A DNA stretch of 64,000 nucleotides from Lachnoanaerobaculum sp. ICM7 (GTDB lineage Bacteria; Bacillota; Clostridia; Lachnospirales; Lachnospiraceae): assembly GCF_000287675.1 (NCBI RefSeq), contig NZ_ALJL01000016.1:248001-312000 (forward strand), in the 5' to 3' direction. The position numbers and the translations under genes were made by a program. Under the pieces are notes generated by a model. That model did no database searches. It worked only from the letters and a program-made list of their open reading frames with translations, and was not told where the DNA came from. This document shows positions 43,738 through 53,173 of the stretch, in pieces (the stretch's first letter is position 1; each line of letters begins with the position of its first letter).

Positions 43738-44604
43738 TTAAAACTTTAAAGCAATAAAGTTCTTTATGTTCTCGATATTTTTTGATCCTACTTCATAGCC
43801 TTCATTATACAACTTTTCAAGTTTTACGCTACTGTGCTCAAGCCTTTGTACTGTAACCTTATTCTGCGGTCTGATAATTAAAAGCTTACCCTCTTTAGCC
43901 AGCTCTTCCATCTCTTCCTGCATATTATTGTATCTCTCAGGTACAGTCATTAATTTTTCAACCAGATTCGGCAGCGGCTTAAAGTATCTTTTATATATAC
44001 TTTCATTTATCTTATTTACAGGCTTTTTCCTGTAACCCTCTTCTCTTGTAAGTACTACTATCGCTTTTGAATAACCGACATCAAATGCTCTTTTATATGC
44101 AATTGAGGTTGATATACCTCCGTCAAGATATTTCCTGCCTTCCACATCTATCATCTTTGACATTACAGGCATGGATGCCGAAGCTTTTACTGCCGATATA
44201 ATATCGCTGCAATTATTTTTATCAAAAAATTTGCTCTCTCCGGTTATCACATCTGTAGCTACAACTTCATATTTTTTCGCCTTGTCATTAAATGATTCCC
44301 AATCAAAAATATCGTATTTATTTGAAATATCATCAAATAAGAAATCGAAGTTAAATATTTGTCTGGATTTGAACATGTTTTTATAACTTATATATCTCTT
44401 ATCATGCAGGTATTTTAAATTGATTCTCTTTGATCTGCCTCTTTGTCTTGAAATATAGTTCATTCCGTTCATCGAGCCTGCTGAAACTCCGTTTACGTAT
44501 TCAATATATACTTCATTATCAAGCAAAGCATCCAAAACACCGGCTGTAAACAGACCTCTTAAAGATCCGCCTTCCAGACACATTGCCCCTTTTAATAATT
44601 CCAT
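43738..44604 (-). CDS. Patatin-like phospholipase
   Basis: 288 residues from the ATG at 44604 (GGAGGTAGAAAG upstream); an earlier ATG at 44634 has no such site. The catalytic dyad is intact: S41 in GVSAGS and D161 in LDGGI; the oxyanion-hole loop GGSLRG is at 12-17. Bacterial homologues (YjjU-like) hydrolyse acyl esters of lipids in the cytoplasm or at the membrane. It lies divergent from the small multidrug export-like gene. Confidence 0.93.
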   Translation of the reverse strand: MELLKGAMCLEGGSLRGLFTAGVLDALLDNEVYIEYVNGVSAGSMNGMNYISRQRGRSKRINLKYLHDKRYISYKNMFKSRQIFNFDFLFDDISNKYDIFDWESFNDKAKKYEVVATDVITGESKFFDKNNCSDIISAVKASASMPVMSKMIDVEGRKYLDGGISTSIAYKRAFDVGYSKAIVVLTREEGYRKKPVNKINESIYKRYFKPLPNLVEKLMTVPERYNNMQEEMEELAKEGKLLIIRPQNKVTVQRLEHSSVKLEKLYNEGYEVGSKNIENIKNFIALKF

Positions 44605-44735
44605 CTTTCTACCTCCATATCTTAATATTAGCACCTTGATTGTAATTACTCAATCTGTTAAAATCTAAGTTATTCTGATTTTGGTAGAATATAACAATGA
44701 ATTTTATAAAAACATATTAAAACGGAAGGTAATTT

Positions 44736-45254
44736 ATGGCGGAAAAATTAGCGAAATCACTTATAGGAATGATGGGCGGACTGTTGTCTCTCAGCTTCGG
44801 AAAGCAATTGATAGTATTTATTATATCAATGCTTCCTATTTTGGAACTCAGAGGCGGTCTTATAGCGGCTTCTCTTCTAAAGCTTTCACCGGTTGAAAGT
44901 TATGTTATAGCAATTGTAGGGAATGCTATACCTATTCCTTTTTTACTGCTTTTGATTAACAAAATCTTAAGTGCTATGGAAAAATCCAGATTTAAGCTTT
45001 TTAATAAAATGCACTCATTCCTACATAAAAAGATTATGAAAAACAAAGACTCTATAGAAAAATATGGATTCTGGGGGCTTGTTATTTTTGTAGGTATACC
45101 TCTTCCCGGCACAGGTGCCTGGACAGGTGCAATAATAGCCGCATTCCTTGAGATGAACAGAAAGAAAGCCTTTCTTGCAATCTGCCTAGGTATGCTTATG
45201 GCAAGTATTATAATGATGATTATATCATTCGGCGTAATATCAAATGTTGTATAA
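44736..45254 (+). CDS. Small multidrug export-like membrane protein (COG2426)
   Basis: 172 residues with four or five membrane segments. The stretch LPILELRGGLIAASLLKLSP (about 32-51), then VGIPLPGTGAWTGAIIAAFL (about 125-144), are the two conserved Gly/Pro loops of this DedA-like family. Despite its database name, drug export is not proven. The ATG follows CGGAAGGTAATTT. A bidirectional terminator follows. Confidence 0.9.
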   Translation: MAEKLAKSLIGMMGGLLSLSFGKQLIVFIISMLPILELRGGLIAASLLKLSPVESYVIAIVGNAIPIPFLLLLINKILSAMEKSRFKLFNKMHSFLHKKIMKNKDSIEKYGFWGLVIFVGIPLPGTGAWTGAIIAAFLEMNRKKAFLAICLGMLMASIIMMIISFGVISNVV

Positions 45255-45302
45255 AAAAGGGTCTGTTAAACGTAAATTCCTACGATTAACAGATCCCTTT
45301 TT
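45254..45302. terminator. Bidirectional terminator
   Basis: Long stem of about 19 bp with small bulges (AAAAAGGGTCTGTTAAACGTA against TACGATTAACAGATCCCTTTTT), T-rich on both strands. It overlaps the stop codon of the antiporter gene. Confidence 0.85.
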
Positions 45303-46908
45303 ATTGTATAGGTCCGTTGTTTAAAACCAAAGTGTCTCCCACATAAAGAGTTGTCTCACCGTTTGGAATAATAAAATCATCCCCTCTTATAATCAGCATT
45401 ACAAGTGCATCAATTTCCCCTGAAAGCTCTGAAAGTGTGGTACCTTTTGAAAGTAATTTCTTAGTTAAAACAAGCTCGGTCATATTGTAATATTCTTCAA
45501 AGTCAATTGACTTTGCGGCAAGAACTATCGTGTCGCCACAACAAAGTACAGTTTGTCCGTTAGGTACTACATCCTCTCCCTCTCGCTTTATTAAAACCAT
45601 CAATGTATCCGGTGGAAGGTTTAAATCACTTATACTTTTACCGCACCAGTTTTGATTTTCACTGACAGTAAGCTGAATAAATTCTATAGGTATCTCATCT
45701 CCACTGTAATCCGAGAAAGTTTTCATTACATCATAGCCTTCATCAATCATATCAATTTTCTTAGATATAAACGGAAGCAGGCTTCCCTGTAGCAGTATTG
45801 AAAATAATACTATAAAAAATACATTATTGAATATATCATAGTTTGCATTTGTATTTAATAATGCCGTAATTGCAAAAACTATTGAAGAAGCTCCTCTAAA
45901 CCCCGACCATGACACCAGAAAAATTTGATTCCACGTTGCCTTAAAAGGTTTCATAATTATTGTAATAACAAGCGGTCTGACAACAAATGTTATAAAACAT
46001 GCCAAAGCAAATCCTGTACCTGCAACAAATAAAAGTCTTGACGGATAGACTAAGAGTCCAAGAAGGAAAAATATAAGTATTTGCATAATACCCGTTATAC
46101 CGTCAAAGAACGGAACCAAATCTTTCTTTCCTCTGATATCTGAATTTCCAAGGATAATACCTGTTATATATACACTCAAATATCCGTTTCCGCCGACCAC
46201 AGTCGGTAATGAATATGAAAGCAGTGCAACGGCAATTACAAGCACCATATTAAATCCGGGTGTGTTTATAATGAATCTGTTTATCAAATATCTAAAAATA
46301 AAAGCAATTAAAACACCTGTCAATGCTCCCACAAAAAGCTGTAAAAACAGCATACTGAAAACACTTCCGACTGTTATACTTCCCGATATCATAGTCACTG
46401 CAATCATCGTAAGCATGTATGCAAAAGGATCGTTACTTCCGCTCTCCACTTCCAAAATAGATGCGGTATTATATTTCAGATTCAAATGTCTGTCTCGTAA
46501 TATTGAGAATACACTTGCCGCATCCGTTGAAGAAATCACCGCACCTATAAGTACCGAGTTTATCCATGAAAATTTCAGAACCAGGTATGCAAACATTGCC
46601 ACAAACATTGAAGTAAGCACTACTCCGACGCTTGACAAAAGTCCGGCCTTTAAAAGTACAGGCTTTGCCTCCTTTATATTTGTTCCGAATCCTCCGTAAA
46701 ACATGATAAAAATAAGCGCGAATGAACATACGGTTTCCGCCTGTTTGAAATCATCAAATCTTATTTTAAATATGCCTTCAGACCCGAATACCATTCCAAG
46801 CAAAATAAATGCTAAAAGTACCGGCACGCCTATTTTACTTGTTATCAGATTCAGTACTATACAAAGTAAAATAATAAATGATACAATCAGCAAAATATGA
46901 TTCATCAT
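45301..46908 (-). CDS. Potassium/proton antiporter, CPA1/NhaP2 (CvrA) type
   Basis: 535 residues. About 12 membrane helices (1-385); ISSTDAASVFSILRD (about 126-140) and EVESGSNDPFAYML (about 153-166) are the CPA1 ion-binding motifs with the conserved SND. Two TrkA_C (RCK-C) repeats fill the C-terminus (about 405-475 and 480-535), suggesting gating by a nucleotide or ion. Exchanges K+ (or Na+) for H+ at the membrane. Shares one base with the stop of the HisI-like gene. Confidence 0.94.
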   Translation of the reverse strand: MMNHILLIVSFIILLCIVLNLITSKIGVPVLLAFILLGMVFGSEGIFKIRFDDFKQAETVCSFALIFIMFYGGFGTNIKEAKPVLLKAGLLSSVGVVLTSMFVAMFAYLVLKFSWINSVLIGAVISSTDAASVFSILRDRHLNLKYNTASILEVESGSNDPFAYMLTMIAVTMISGSITVGSVFSMLFLQLFVGALTGVLIAFIFRYLINRFIINTPGFNMVLVIAVALLSYSLPTVVGGNGYLSVYITGIILGNSDIRGKKDLVPFFDGITGIMQILIFFLLGLLVYPSRLLFVAGTGFALACFITFVVRPLVITIIMKPFKATWNQIFLVSWSGFRGASSIVFAITALLNTNANYDIFNNVFFIVLFSILLQGSLLPFISKKIDMIDEGYDVMKTFSDYSGDEIPIEFIQLTVSENQNWCGKSISDLNLPPDTLMVLIKREGEDVVPNGQTVLCCGDTIVLAAKSIDFEEYYNMTELVLTKKLLSKGTTLSELSGEIDALVMLIIRGDDFIIPNGETTLYVGDTLVLNNGPIQ

Positions 46909-47273
46909 TATATTTCCTCTACCTCATTTGAAAAGCAGCTTTTTTTACTGTCGTCACATGCCGGACCCATAGGATAAACTTTTATTAAAAGTGCATTCCT
47001 TTCTCCGTTTAAAAACAGTTCTCTGACATATTGATAATTCCCGTATTTTTTCCCCTTTACTATAGCTCTCTTATGAGATTTTGAGTAATAAGTCAAGAGT
47101 CCTGTAGCAAGTGTTTTCTCCCATGCGGATTCGTCCATATATGTATACATAAGTACAGTATGATCTATATAATCCTGTACTATCACCGGAAGCAGACCTT
47201 CACTGTTTAATTCTAAATCCTTCCACTCAAAGTTTGTTTTTCCGTTATAAATTCTTGCATCTATCTGTTTCAT
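46908..47273 (-). CDS. HisI-like protein (PRA-CH fold) lacking the D-C-D-x-D metal motif
   Basis: 121 residues, full length for phosphoribosyl-AMP cyclohydrolase. It keeps the family's body: LPVIVQDYIDHTVLMYTYMD (28-47), YYSKSHKRAIVKGKKYGNYQ (62-81) and the C-x6-C zinc pair C106/C113. The metal motif D-C-D-x-D that follows YVREL in true HisI enzymes is replaced by N89-G90-E91-R92-N93. It is not in a histidine operon but between an antiporter and recU. It may be a pseudoenzyme or have a changed reaction. Family sure, function unsure. Confidence 0.85.
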   Translation of the reverse strand: MKQIDARIYNGKTNFEWKDLELNSEGLLPVIVQDYIDHTVLMYTYMDESAWEKTLATGLLTYYSKSHKRAIVKGKKYGNYQYVRELFLNGERNALLIKVYPMGPACDDSKKSCFSNEVEEI

Positions 47274-47310
47274 TTATGTCTCCTTTATATCCAACTTTTT
47301 CAATCCTATT

Positions 47311-47844
47311 TTAAGATTCCTTACTGAGATATAAGCTAAGGCTCTCTAAATAATGCACTATAATATCACCTTTTTTAGGTATCAAATACTCCTCATCAAG
47401 CTCTTCATATTTAAAACTTTTTTTACCACCTGTATTCATCCTGTCAAAGAAAAATTTCAAATCCTTTAGCGGCAAATATATTATCTTATCAAGTGATTTA
47501 AAGAAAATAATAAGAAAAGCTATACCGCCCTGCTTCTCAAACTCCTCCATGAACTTAAACTGGTGCTCATGTACATTTGCAAGTGAAAAACTTGTGTTCG
47601 CACATTCTTTGGCATCAAAGCATACAGGTATTCCCTGAACAACTCCTATATAATCAACCGTAGACTTTTTCTCAAAATATGCCAGAGTGATATGCCTTGT
47701 ACTTTTATCAATTTCTATCGGAGTAATCGGTGTAGGAATCTTTTGAATAAGGGCGAGTCCGCTTTCTCTGTACTTTTCATTTGAATAGTTGATATACTCT
47801 TCCAGTGCCGAGCCCCTAAGGCCTCTTGTTTTCCAAGTACCCAT
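47311..47844 (-). CDS. recU: Holliday junction resolvase RecU
   Basis: 177 residues, compact but close to family size. The nuclease core is STVDYIGVVQGIPVCFDAKE (61-80) with D64, D77 and K79 in the D-x12-(E/D)-x-K arrangement, then an HEHQFKFMEEF block. It resolves Holliday junctions in recombination and chromosome segregation. Its 5' end overlaps the pseudouridine synthase gene by 29 bp in another frame. The usual partner, penicillin-binding protein 1, is not adjacent. Confidence 0.94.
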   Translation of the reverse strand: MGTWKTRGLRGSALEEYINYSNEKYRESGLALIQKIPTPITPIEIDKSTRHITLAYFEKKSTVDYIGVVQGIPVCFDAKECANTSFSLANVHEHQFKFMEEFEKQGGIAFLIIFFKSLDKIIYLPLKDLKFFFDRMNTGGKKSFKYEELDEEYLIPKKGDIIVHYLESLSLYLSKES

Positions 47845-48838
47845 CTCCTATCACCTTTCTGAAATCATTATTATATGAAGCCTCAAAGCACTTTCCCTTT
47901 AAAGCTTTAAAAGTATCCGTATCTGAAATATCGCTGTTCGGATATACAAGCCTGAATGAATGTAAAAGCTGAGATTTTATACCATACTCTCTTTTAAACT
48001 TTTCATTCACCGATTTATCTCCGTATTTAAAATCCCCTATTATAGGATGTGATATTGAAGATAAATGTGCTCTAATCTGATGAGTTTTTCCGGTTATAAG
48101 CTTTACCAAAAGTAATGTAGCATCTTTAAAATAATCAAGTACCTCATACTCTGTTTGTATAAACTCCGCACCTTCAAAAGACTTCTCTTTTACAGTAACT
48201 TTATTGGTCTTTTCATCCTTATAAAGCCATGCATTAATACTCCCCGATTTTTCCACTCTGCCTTTTACCACAGCCAGATAATATTTGCTGACAGCCTTTG
48301 TTTTTATCAATTCATTATTTACTCTTAAGCCTTCCAAAGTCTTTCCGCATACCATAAGTCCTGAAGTGTTTCTGTCAAGTCTGTTGCATATTGAAGGCTT
48401 AAATGTATTTAACGCCTTAGAATCAAATTCAAGATAATCAAGCAAAAGATCGTTTACCGATATATCGTTTTCATATGCTTTTTGTGATAAAAGACCTGCA
48501 GGCTTATTTATTATAACAGTATTTTCATCTTCATATACTATATATGATTTAAAAGTTTCTGTACTTTTTTTATCGACTTTTGGATTTTTCTCTAAATCTT
48601 TTATATCTCCGGCCTTTTTTCCTGAAAGTTTTTCAAAACTTTCATCTGAAAACCAAAGCTTGATACTTGCCCCCGGCTCAAGCCTTTCCTTACCGTCAGC
48701 TTTTTTATCATTTAAAGTAATATTCTTTTTTCTAAGCATCTTAAAAATAAATCCGGTATTTGCATTTACAAATATTTTTTCCAAAACCCTGTCAAGCCTT
48801 TGTCCGCTTTCATTTTTTCCTACAATTATTTCAATCAT
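47816..48838 (-). CDS. RluC/RluD-family 23S rRNA pseudouridine synthase
   Basis: 340 residues. An S4-like RNA-binding region (2-60), then the catalytic domain with LDRNTSGLMV (about 157-166, catalytic D) and the LITGKTHQIRAHLSSISHPI block (about 245-264). The IFVNANTGFIFKMLRKKNI start is of the RluC group. The exact target uridine cannot be told by sequence. Joined to the upstream gene by a one-base TAATG overlap. Confidence 0.94.
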   Translation of the reverse strand: MIEIIVGKNESGQRLDRVLEKIFVNANTGFIFKMLRKKNITLNDKKADGKERLEPGASIKLWFSDESFEKLSGKKAGDIKDLEKNPKVDKKSTETFKSYIVYEDENTVIINKPAGLLSQKAYENDISVNDLLLDYLEFDSKALNTFKPSICNRLDRNTSGLMVCGKTLEGLRVNNELIKTKAVSKYYLAVVKGRVEKSGSINAWLYKDEKTNKVTVKEKSFEGAEFIQTEYEVLDYFKDATLLLVKLITGKTHQIRAHLSSISHPIIGDFKYGDKSVNEKFKREYGIKSQLLHSFRLVYPNSDISDTDTFKALKGKCFEASYNNDFRKVIGDGYLENKRP

Positions 48839-49377
48839 TATACTGAAAGGCTTTTAAAGATAGCCCTTATCTCATCTAAATTTTTGTCATCCGCATCTTT
48901 ACTTTGAACAAACTTTTTCATTTCATTAAAGCTGTCACAGATCTTCACACTAACCTTGATACCGCCTATTTTCATTCTTTCTTTGATAAATTCCTCTGTT
49001 TTTACCCTATTTGCCTTGTTTGAAAGAATCCCGAAGATTTTTTCTCCATCAATATATATTATATCAAGAGGCATTACCTGCTCATTCATTGTAAGGATTA
49101 TATCAAATAAAAAATGCTTATCATCAAGATATTCCTTTATCTTATCATATTCAAAAGATTTATACTTAAACACCACCAGAAAAGGTGACAAAAGGTTTGC
49201 CATAGGAAGTACCATAAGTATGGATGAAACCAGAAGTATCCTTGAAATATCGGCATTCTTTGTGACCTTTGATGCTATAAAAAGCAAAAGTATAATAAAA
49301 ACAAAAAATCCTATAATTATTCCGTTTTTTATTTTAAAGTACTTTCTGTATCCGTACTCGCCTTTTTTCTTTGTCAT
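48838..49377 (-). CDS. Unknown protein with two N-terminal membrane helices
   Basis: 179 residues: a short basic start, two hydrophobic helices (about 16-38 and 45-70), then a soluble cytoplasmic domain of about 110 residues. Family not recognised. It lies inside the overlapping operon between the HAD phosphatase gene (4-bp overlap) and the pseudouridine synthase gene (1-bp overlap), so it is certainly translated with them, but this gives no clue to its role. Confidence 0.75.
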   Translation of the reverse strand: MTKKKGEYGYRKYFKIKNGIIIGFFVFIILLLFIASKVTKNADISRILLVSSILMVLPMANLLSPFLVVFKYKSFEYDKIKEYLDDKHFLFDIILTMNEQVMPLDIIYIDGEKIFGILSNKANRVKTEEFIKERMKIGGIKVSVKICDSFNEMKKFVQSKDADDKNLDEIRAIFKSLSV

Positions 49378-50018
49378 AGTAATTCTCTGTAGTCATCTAT
49401 ATAATAATCTGACAGTTCCTTTTTCCTTTCTCTGACATCTTTTGAGAAATCATCCTCTATAGCACATACCTTCATTCCGGCGGCTTTTCCGGCTATGACT
49501 CCTGCTACCACATCTTCAAATACCAGACATTTTTCCGGTTTAACTCCAAGAAGTTTGGCCGTTCTTAAATAAACATCAGGTGCGGGCTTCCCTTTTTTTA
49601 CTTCATCCGATGTGGTAATAACCTCAAAATAATCTTTCATATTTAAGGAATTAAGTACCGCATCCACCATGTTTTTGTTATTGCTGGTTGCAATTCCCAT
49701 TTTAATTCCTCTTGACTTTAAATGCTCCAAAAATCTTGTGCAACCGGGTTTTTCTTTCACTTCATACTTATATTTATTAAGTGCCATGTCTTCCCAGTCC
49801 TGACAGATTTTTTCCACACTGTCTTTTATACCGAACTTCTTTTTAAAATAAACCGCTGTTTCATGAAAGCTTATTCCGTCTATTTCATTTTTTAAATTAT
49901 CATCATATTCAAATCCGAATCTTTCCAAATACTCGGCATCTATATCAGGCCACATCCACATGGAATCTACCAAAGTACCGTCTAGATCGAATATACATGC
50001 ATCTATACCTTTTATCAT
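49374..50018 (-). CDS. HAD-superfamily phosphatase (beta-phosphoglucomutase-like group)
   Basis: 214 residues. Catalytic motif I FDLDGTL (10-16; D11 nucleophile, D13), motif II TSN (about 112-114), motif III lysine in KKGKPAPDVY (about 139-148) and motif IV FEDVVAG (about 163-169). A helical C1 cap (about 17-85) is of the PGM-like group, which acts on small sugar phosphates or nucleotides. It overlaps the helicase gene by 4 bp. Confidence 0.92.
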   Translation of the reverse strand: MIKGIDACIFDLDGTLVDSMWMWPDIDAEYLERFGFEYDDNLKNEIDGISFHETAVYFKKKFGIKDSVEKICQDWEDMALNKYKYEVKEKPGCTRFLEHLKSRGIKMGIATSNNKNMVDAVLNSLNMKDYFEVITTSDEVKKGKPAPDVYLRTAKLLGVKPEKCLVFEDVVAGVIAGKAAGMKVCAIEDDFSKDVRERKKELSDYYIDDYRELL

Positions 50019-53000
50019 AAACTACCTAAATCTGTATTCTCATCTATAAGCTCAGGATGTTCCTTACTGTAAGCTGTTATAACCTTATTCACTTTGCTTA
50101 TCACTTCACTTCCCAAACTCATGTAAAGTTTTTTATCTCCTACTATATAAAATTCCTTCTTTGCTCTTGTAGCCGCCACATTCATCATATTGGCCTCGCC
50201 TACCGCCCAGCTTGCGGCACCCTTACTGTTTGTATCCGCTCCAAGTACCATAAATACTATCGGAGCTTCCTTTCCCTGGAAAGTATGTATGGTTCCTATA
50301 TTTGTAGCTTTTCCGTTTTCTCTTCTGGTAAAGCCTATCTCATCAAGCTTTCTTGCCAGCCTATAAGCAACATTTTTAAAAGGTGATATTATATAAATAG
50401 TGTCACTCTCATTTTTATCCGTTATCTTAGGATTTGACTTTGCCATATCCTGTATCTTTTTTAGAAGGAATTCTCCCTGTTCCTCAACATACTTATCTAC
50501 CGCCTTACCTTTTATATCATACCATCCGGTCTTTCCATAGCCCTCATTGCCCTGTACCATAAGGTTTTGATAAGATATCTCATTTGATATGGTAAACATA
50601 GGATATTTACAGCGCCTATGTACCCAAAGCGGAATACCTATCCAGGAATCCGCTTCCTCTTGCCCTTTTGTGTAAAAACCGTATTGACTTGCGGCATCCA
50701 CCAAAGTCTGTACTGAAGCAGACTCAGACAAGTATTTTTCACTTACATTATAGCTTTTTGAAAGCAGTGCAAGTAGACCGCCGTCCAAAGTAAGTACAGG
50801 CTTTATCTGGAAAGGATCTCCCACAACCATAATATTCTTGCTTCTAAATATTGCACCCACCGCCGCCTGAGGTAGAGCCTGTCCCGCCTCATCTACAAAT
50901 GTATGTCCCAGAACATTCTCATCAATATTTTTTAACATCCTTGAAAAACTGGCAAAAGTGGAGCTGATAACAGGAATAGTAAGATTTATCCAATTCCAGG
51001 AGATATTAATCAGTCTCTTATTTTCCATATATTTGTTTTGAGCTCTCCATATGCTTACAGCAGCCTTAATGTTTTTTCTGTTCTCATATAGAAACTGCTT
51101 TCTTACACCCAGAGCCGATACAAAAAGCTTAGACTGCTCCACTCTGTAGTTTTCATCAAACCATGGATTTGAGAGCTGAAGCTTTTCATAATCACTGCCA
51201 AAGTCAAGTCCCTTAGATATAATTGTATTATCAACACCAAATTCACTTATTATCTGAGTGTATTTTTCTTTTCTGCTATTTAAATTCTGCTTCCAAGCTT
51301 CATACTGAGTATTCTCATTATCTGCCGCATTCCTTTGAGTATCTATAGATTTTTTCAGATCATTTATTTTATTTTGAAGCTCATTTTCAAGCTTTCTGTA
51401 AGTCTCATCTTCATCAAATAAAGCCTGAAGTTTATTTTGCAAAACATTTATTTCATTTGTAAAGTTCTTATTTTTATCAGAATTAAAAAGTGATGAGAAA
51501 AATCCAGGCTTTTGACTCTGCTTTGCTTCAAAAAGCATTTTTTGATTTGCAATACTTCCTGCAAGTTCTTCTCTTTTTCTTTTAGTATTATCAAGTGAGC
51601 TTGAAGCCTCATTAAGACTTACAATTTTTTCCTTTACAGACTCTTCAGCTTGCTCCCTTAATACAGCAATCTTTTTTCTTCTCTCTTCATCATCACTTAA
51701 TAAAGTATTCTCAATTTTATTAAGCTCGGACTTTGCATTATAATAAGCATCAAATTTATTCTGTAAGTTTTTTGCATCATTTCTAAGACTTAATACTTTT
51801 TTATATTGAGTTTTAAATTTATTATAAATTTCATCATCTGGCTCATACTCATTTTCAAGACAGTTTATTATACATTCAATCCTGTTGAGTATATTGGTCA
51901 TATTGTCGGACTTACCGCCTTCAAGAGAAAAGGATCCCCAGAATTTTTCTTCACCGGTATCCTCAAGTATCAGTTCTTTTTTACTCTTTCCGTCTTCCTT
52001 AACCCAATTTTCTTTTACATTCTTGTTTGCAATCTCTTTAAAATAGTCTATAGCCTCAAGCTCAGGTAAAATATTTTCATCAATACCCTCTTTTAGAGGC
52101 AGTTCATTTACAATATTTTGCACCGCACCGTTATTTGAGCTTGCAACAACTATATTGTTTTTTGCAATACTTTCAGGAAGCTCACCTATTGAAGCTTTAT
52201 CAAAATATCTTGTCAGTTCACTTCCTTTAACATACTTTTCAGACAATCCGCATATATCAAACGCCTGCTCTACGATAAGTTGTGCAAATATATCTTTTAA
52301 AAGTGTAGTCTTACCCGTCCCCGGAGGTCCGTTTACACTTCTCATTTGATTATTATCAAACCCTATAGTAAGATTTACAGCCACCTGCTGCATAAAAGAA
52401 AGCGCAAATTTTGTATTGCTTGGAAATCTTCCAAGAGGATAATTTTCAGGACTTAAAATCTTTTCAAACTCTGTCTTATTAAACCAAGAAGAATCTTTTT
52501 TGCTGTCCAAATTTTTTCTTCCGGTTGTTTTGCCATACAGGTAATCATTCAGATTTTTATTGTCTATTCTCTTAGCCTTTGTCAAATCGTCCACGAAAAA
52601 TGAATGAAGATTTGTGGCGTCGGTTTCAATATTATTTAAAAACTGTACTCGACAGTTCTTTAACTCAATTCCGTATTTATTTAAAACGGTTTCAACAGCC
52701 TTATCAAATTTCTCAGGATTATCTTCACAGTTTTCAAATCTTTGTTTCAGTTCATCATTTAAATCCTCTTCAAACTTACGAAACTCCGACTCTGTAGGCA
52801 CTTTTCTATAATATCTCATATATGCGCTTGCACTGAAAAACAAATTGTCGTCAATATAGCGCAAGGTTTTATCAAAATACAGTGCCATACTGAATTTATC
52901 ACCGTAATTTATATCGCCTTCAGGCTTTGTTATTCCATATGTTTTCCTTAAGAAATCAACCACCTCTGTAAAAGCAAATATATCCAAATAAAATACCAAA

Positions 53001-53173
53001 CCTGAATTCTTATATCTTCTGATGTTTTCTTTTTCAACTAATGAGTTAAAATAATCATAGTATTTTTTGTCGGTCAAATCATCAAGTCTAAGATTTTTTT
53101 TGTCTTTCAGACTTATATCTCCCTCAGAGAGATGTTCAACCATAATCCATGCATCTAAAATATTATTTTTCAT
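50015..53173 (-). CDS. Large SF1 (Upf1-like) helicase with N-terminal extension and coiled coil
   Basis: 1052 residues. An N-terminal region (1-250) is unassigned. Walker A GPPGTGKTT (282-290); between it and motif II lies a long charged insertion (about 370-720) predicted as coiled coil, with repeated Glu/Lys/Asn. Motif II is FVDEAGQALPQA, followed by the GDPFQIKPV motif III; motifs V-VI are TIHTFQGKEAPIVF and NVAATRAKKEFYIVGD. Upf1-type helicases unwind RNA or DNA. It is coupled to rsuA and the phosphatase gene by 4-bp overlaps. Confidence 0.9.
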   Translation of the reverse strand: MKNNILDAWIMVEHLSEGDISLKDKKNLRLDDLTDKKYYDYFNSLVEKENIRRYKNSGLVFYLDIFAFTEVVDFLRKTYGITKPEGDINYGDKFSMALYFDKTLRYIDDNLFFSASAYMRYYRKVPTESEFRKFEEDLNDELKQRFENCEDNPEKFDKAVETVLNKYGIELKNCRVQFLNNIETDATNLHSFFVDDLTKAKRIDNKNLNDYLYGKTTGRKNLDSKKDSSWFNKTEFEKILSPENYPLGRFPSNTKFALSFMQQVAVNLTIGFDNNQMRSVNGPPGTGKTTLLKDIFAQLIVEQAFDICGLSEKYVKGSELTRYFDKASIGELPESIAKNNIVVASSNNGAVQNIVNELPLKEGIDENILPELEAIDYFKEIANKNVKENWVKEDGKSKKELILEDTGEEKFWGSFSLEGGKSDNMTNILNRIECIINCLENEYEPDDEIYNKFKTQYKKVLSLRNDAKNLQNKFDAYYNAKSELNKIENTLLSDDEERRKKIAVLREQAEESVKEKIVSLNEASSSLDNTKRKREELAGSIANQKMLFEAKQSQKPGFFSSLFNSDKNKNFTNEINVLQNKLQALFDEDETYRKLENELQNKINDLKKSIDTQRNAADNENTQYEAWKQNLNSRKEKYTQIISEFGVDNTIISKGLDFGSDYEKLQLSNPWFDENYRVEQSKLFVSALGVRKQFLYENRKNIKAAVSIWRAQNKYMENKRLINISWNWINLTIPVISSTFASFSRMLKNIDENVLGHTFVDEAGQALPQAAVGAIFRSKNIMVVGDPFQIKPVLTLDGGLLALLSKSYNVSEKYLSESASVQTLVDAASQYGFYTKGQEEADSWIGIPLWVHRRCKYPMFTISNEISYQNLMVQGNEGYGKTGWYDIKGKAVDKYVEEQGEFLLKKIQDMAKSNPKITDKNESDTIYIISPFKNVAYRLARKLDEIGFTRRENGKATNIGTIHTFQGKEAPIVFMVLGADTNSKGAASWAVGEANMMNVAATRAKKEFYIVGDKKLYMSLGSEVISKVNKVITAYSKEHPELIDENTDLGSL

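Noticed and set aside
44681-44896. 71-residue plus-strand frame ahead of the COG2426 gene
   Set aside because: It overlaps the well-supported 44736-45254 gene in another frame and has no ribosome-binding site.
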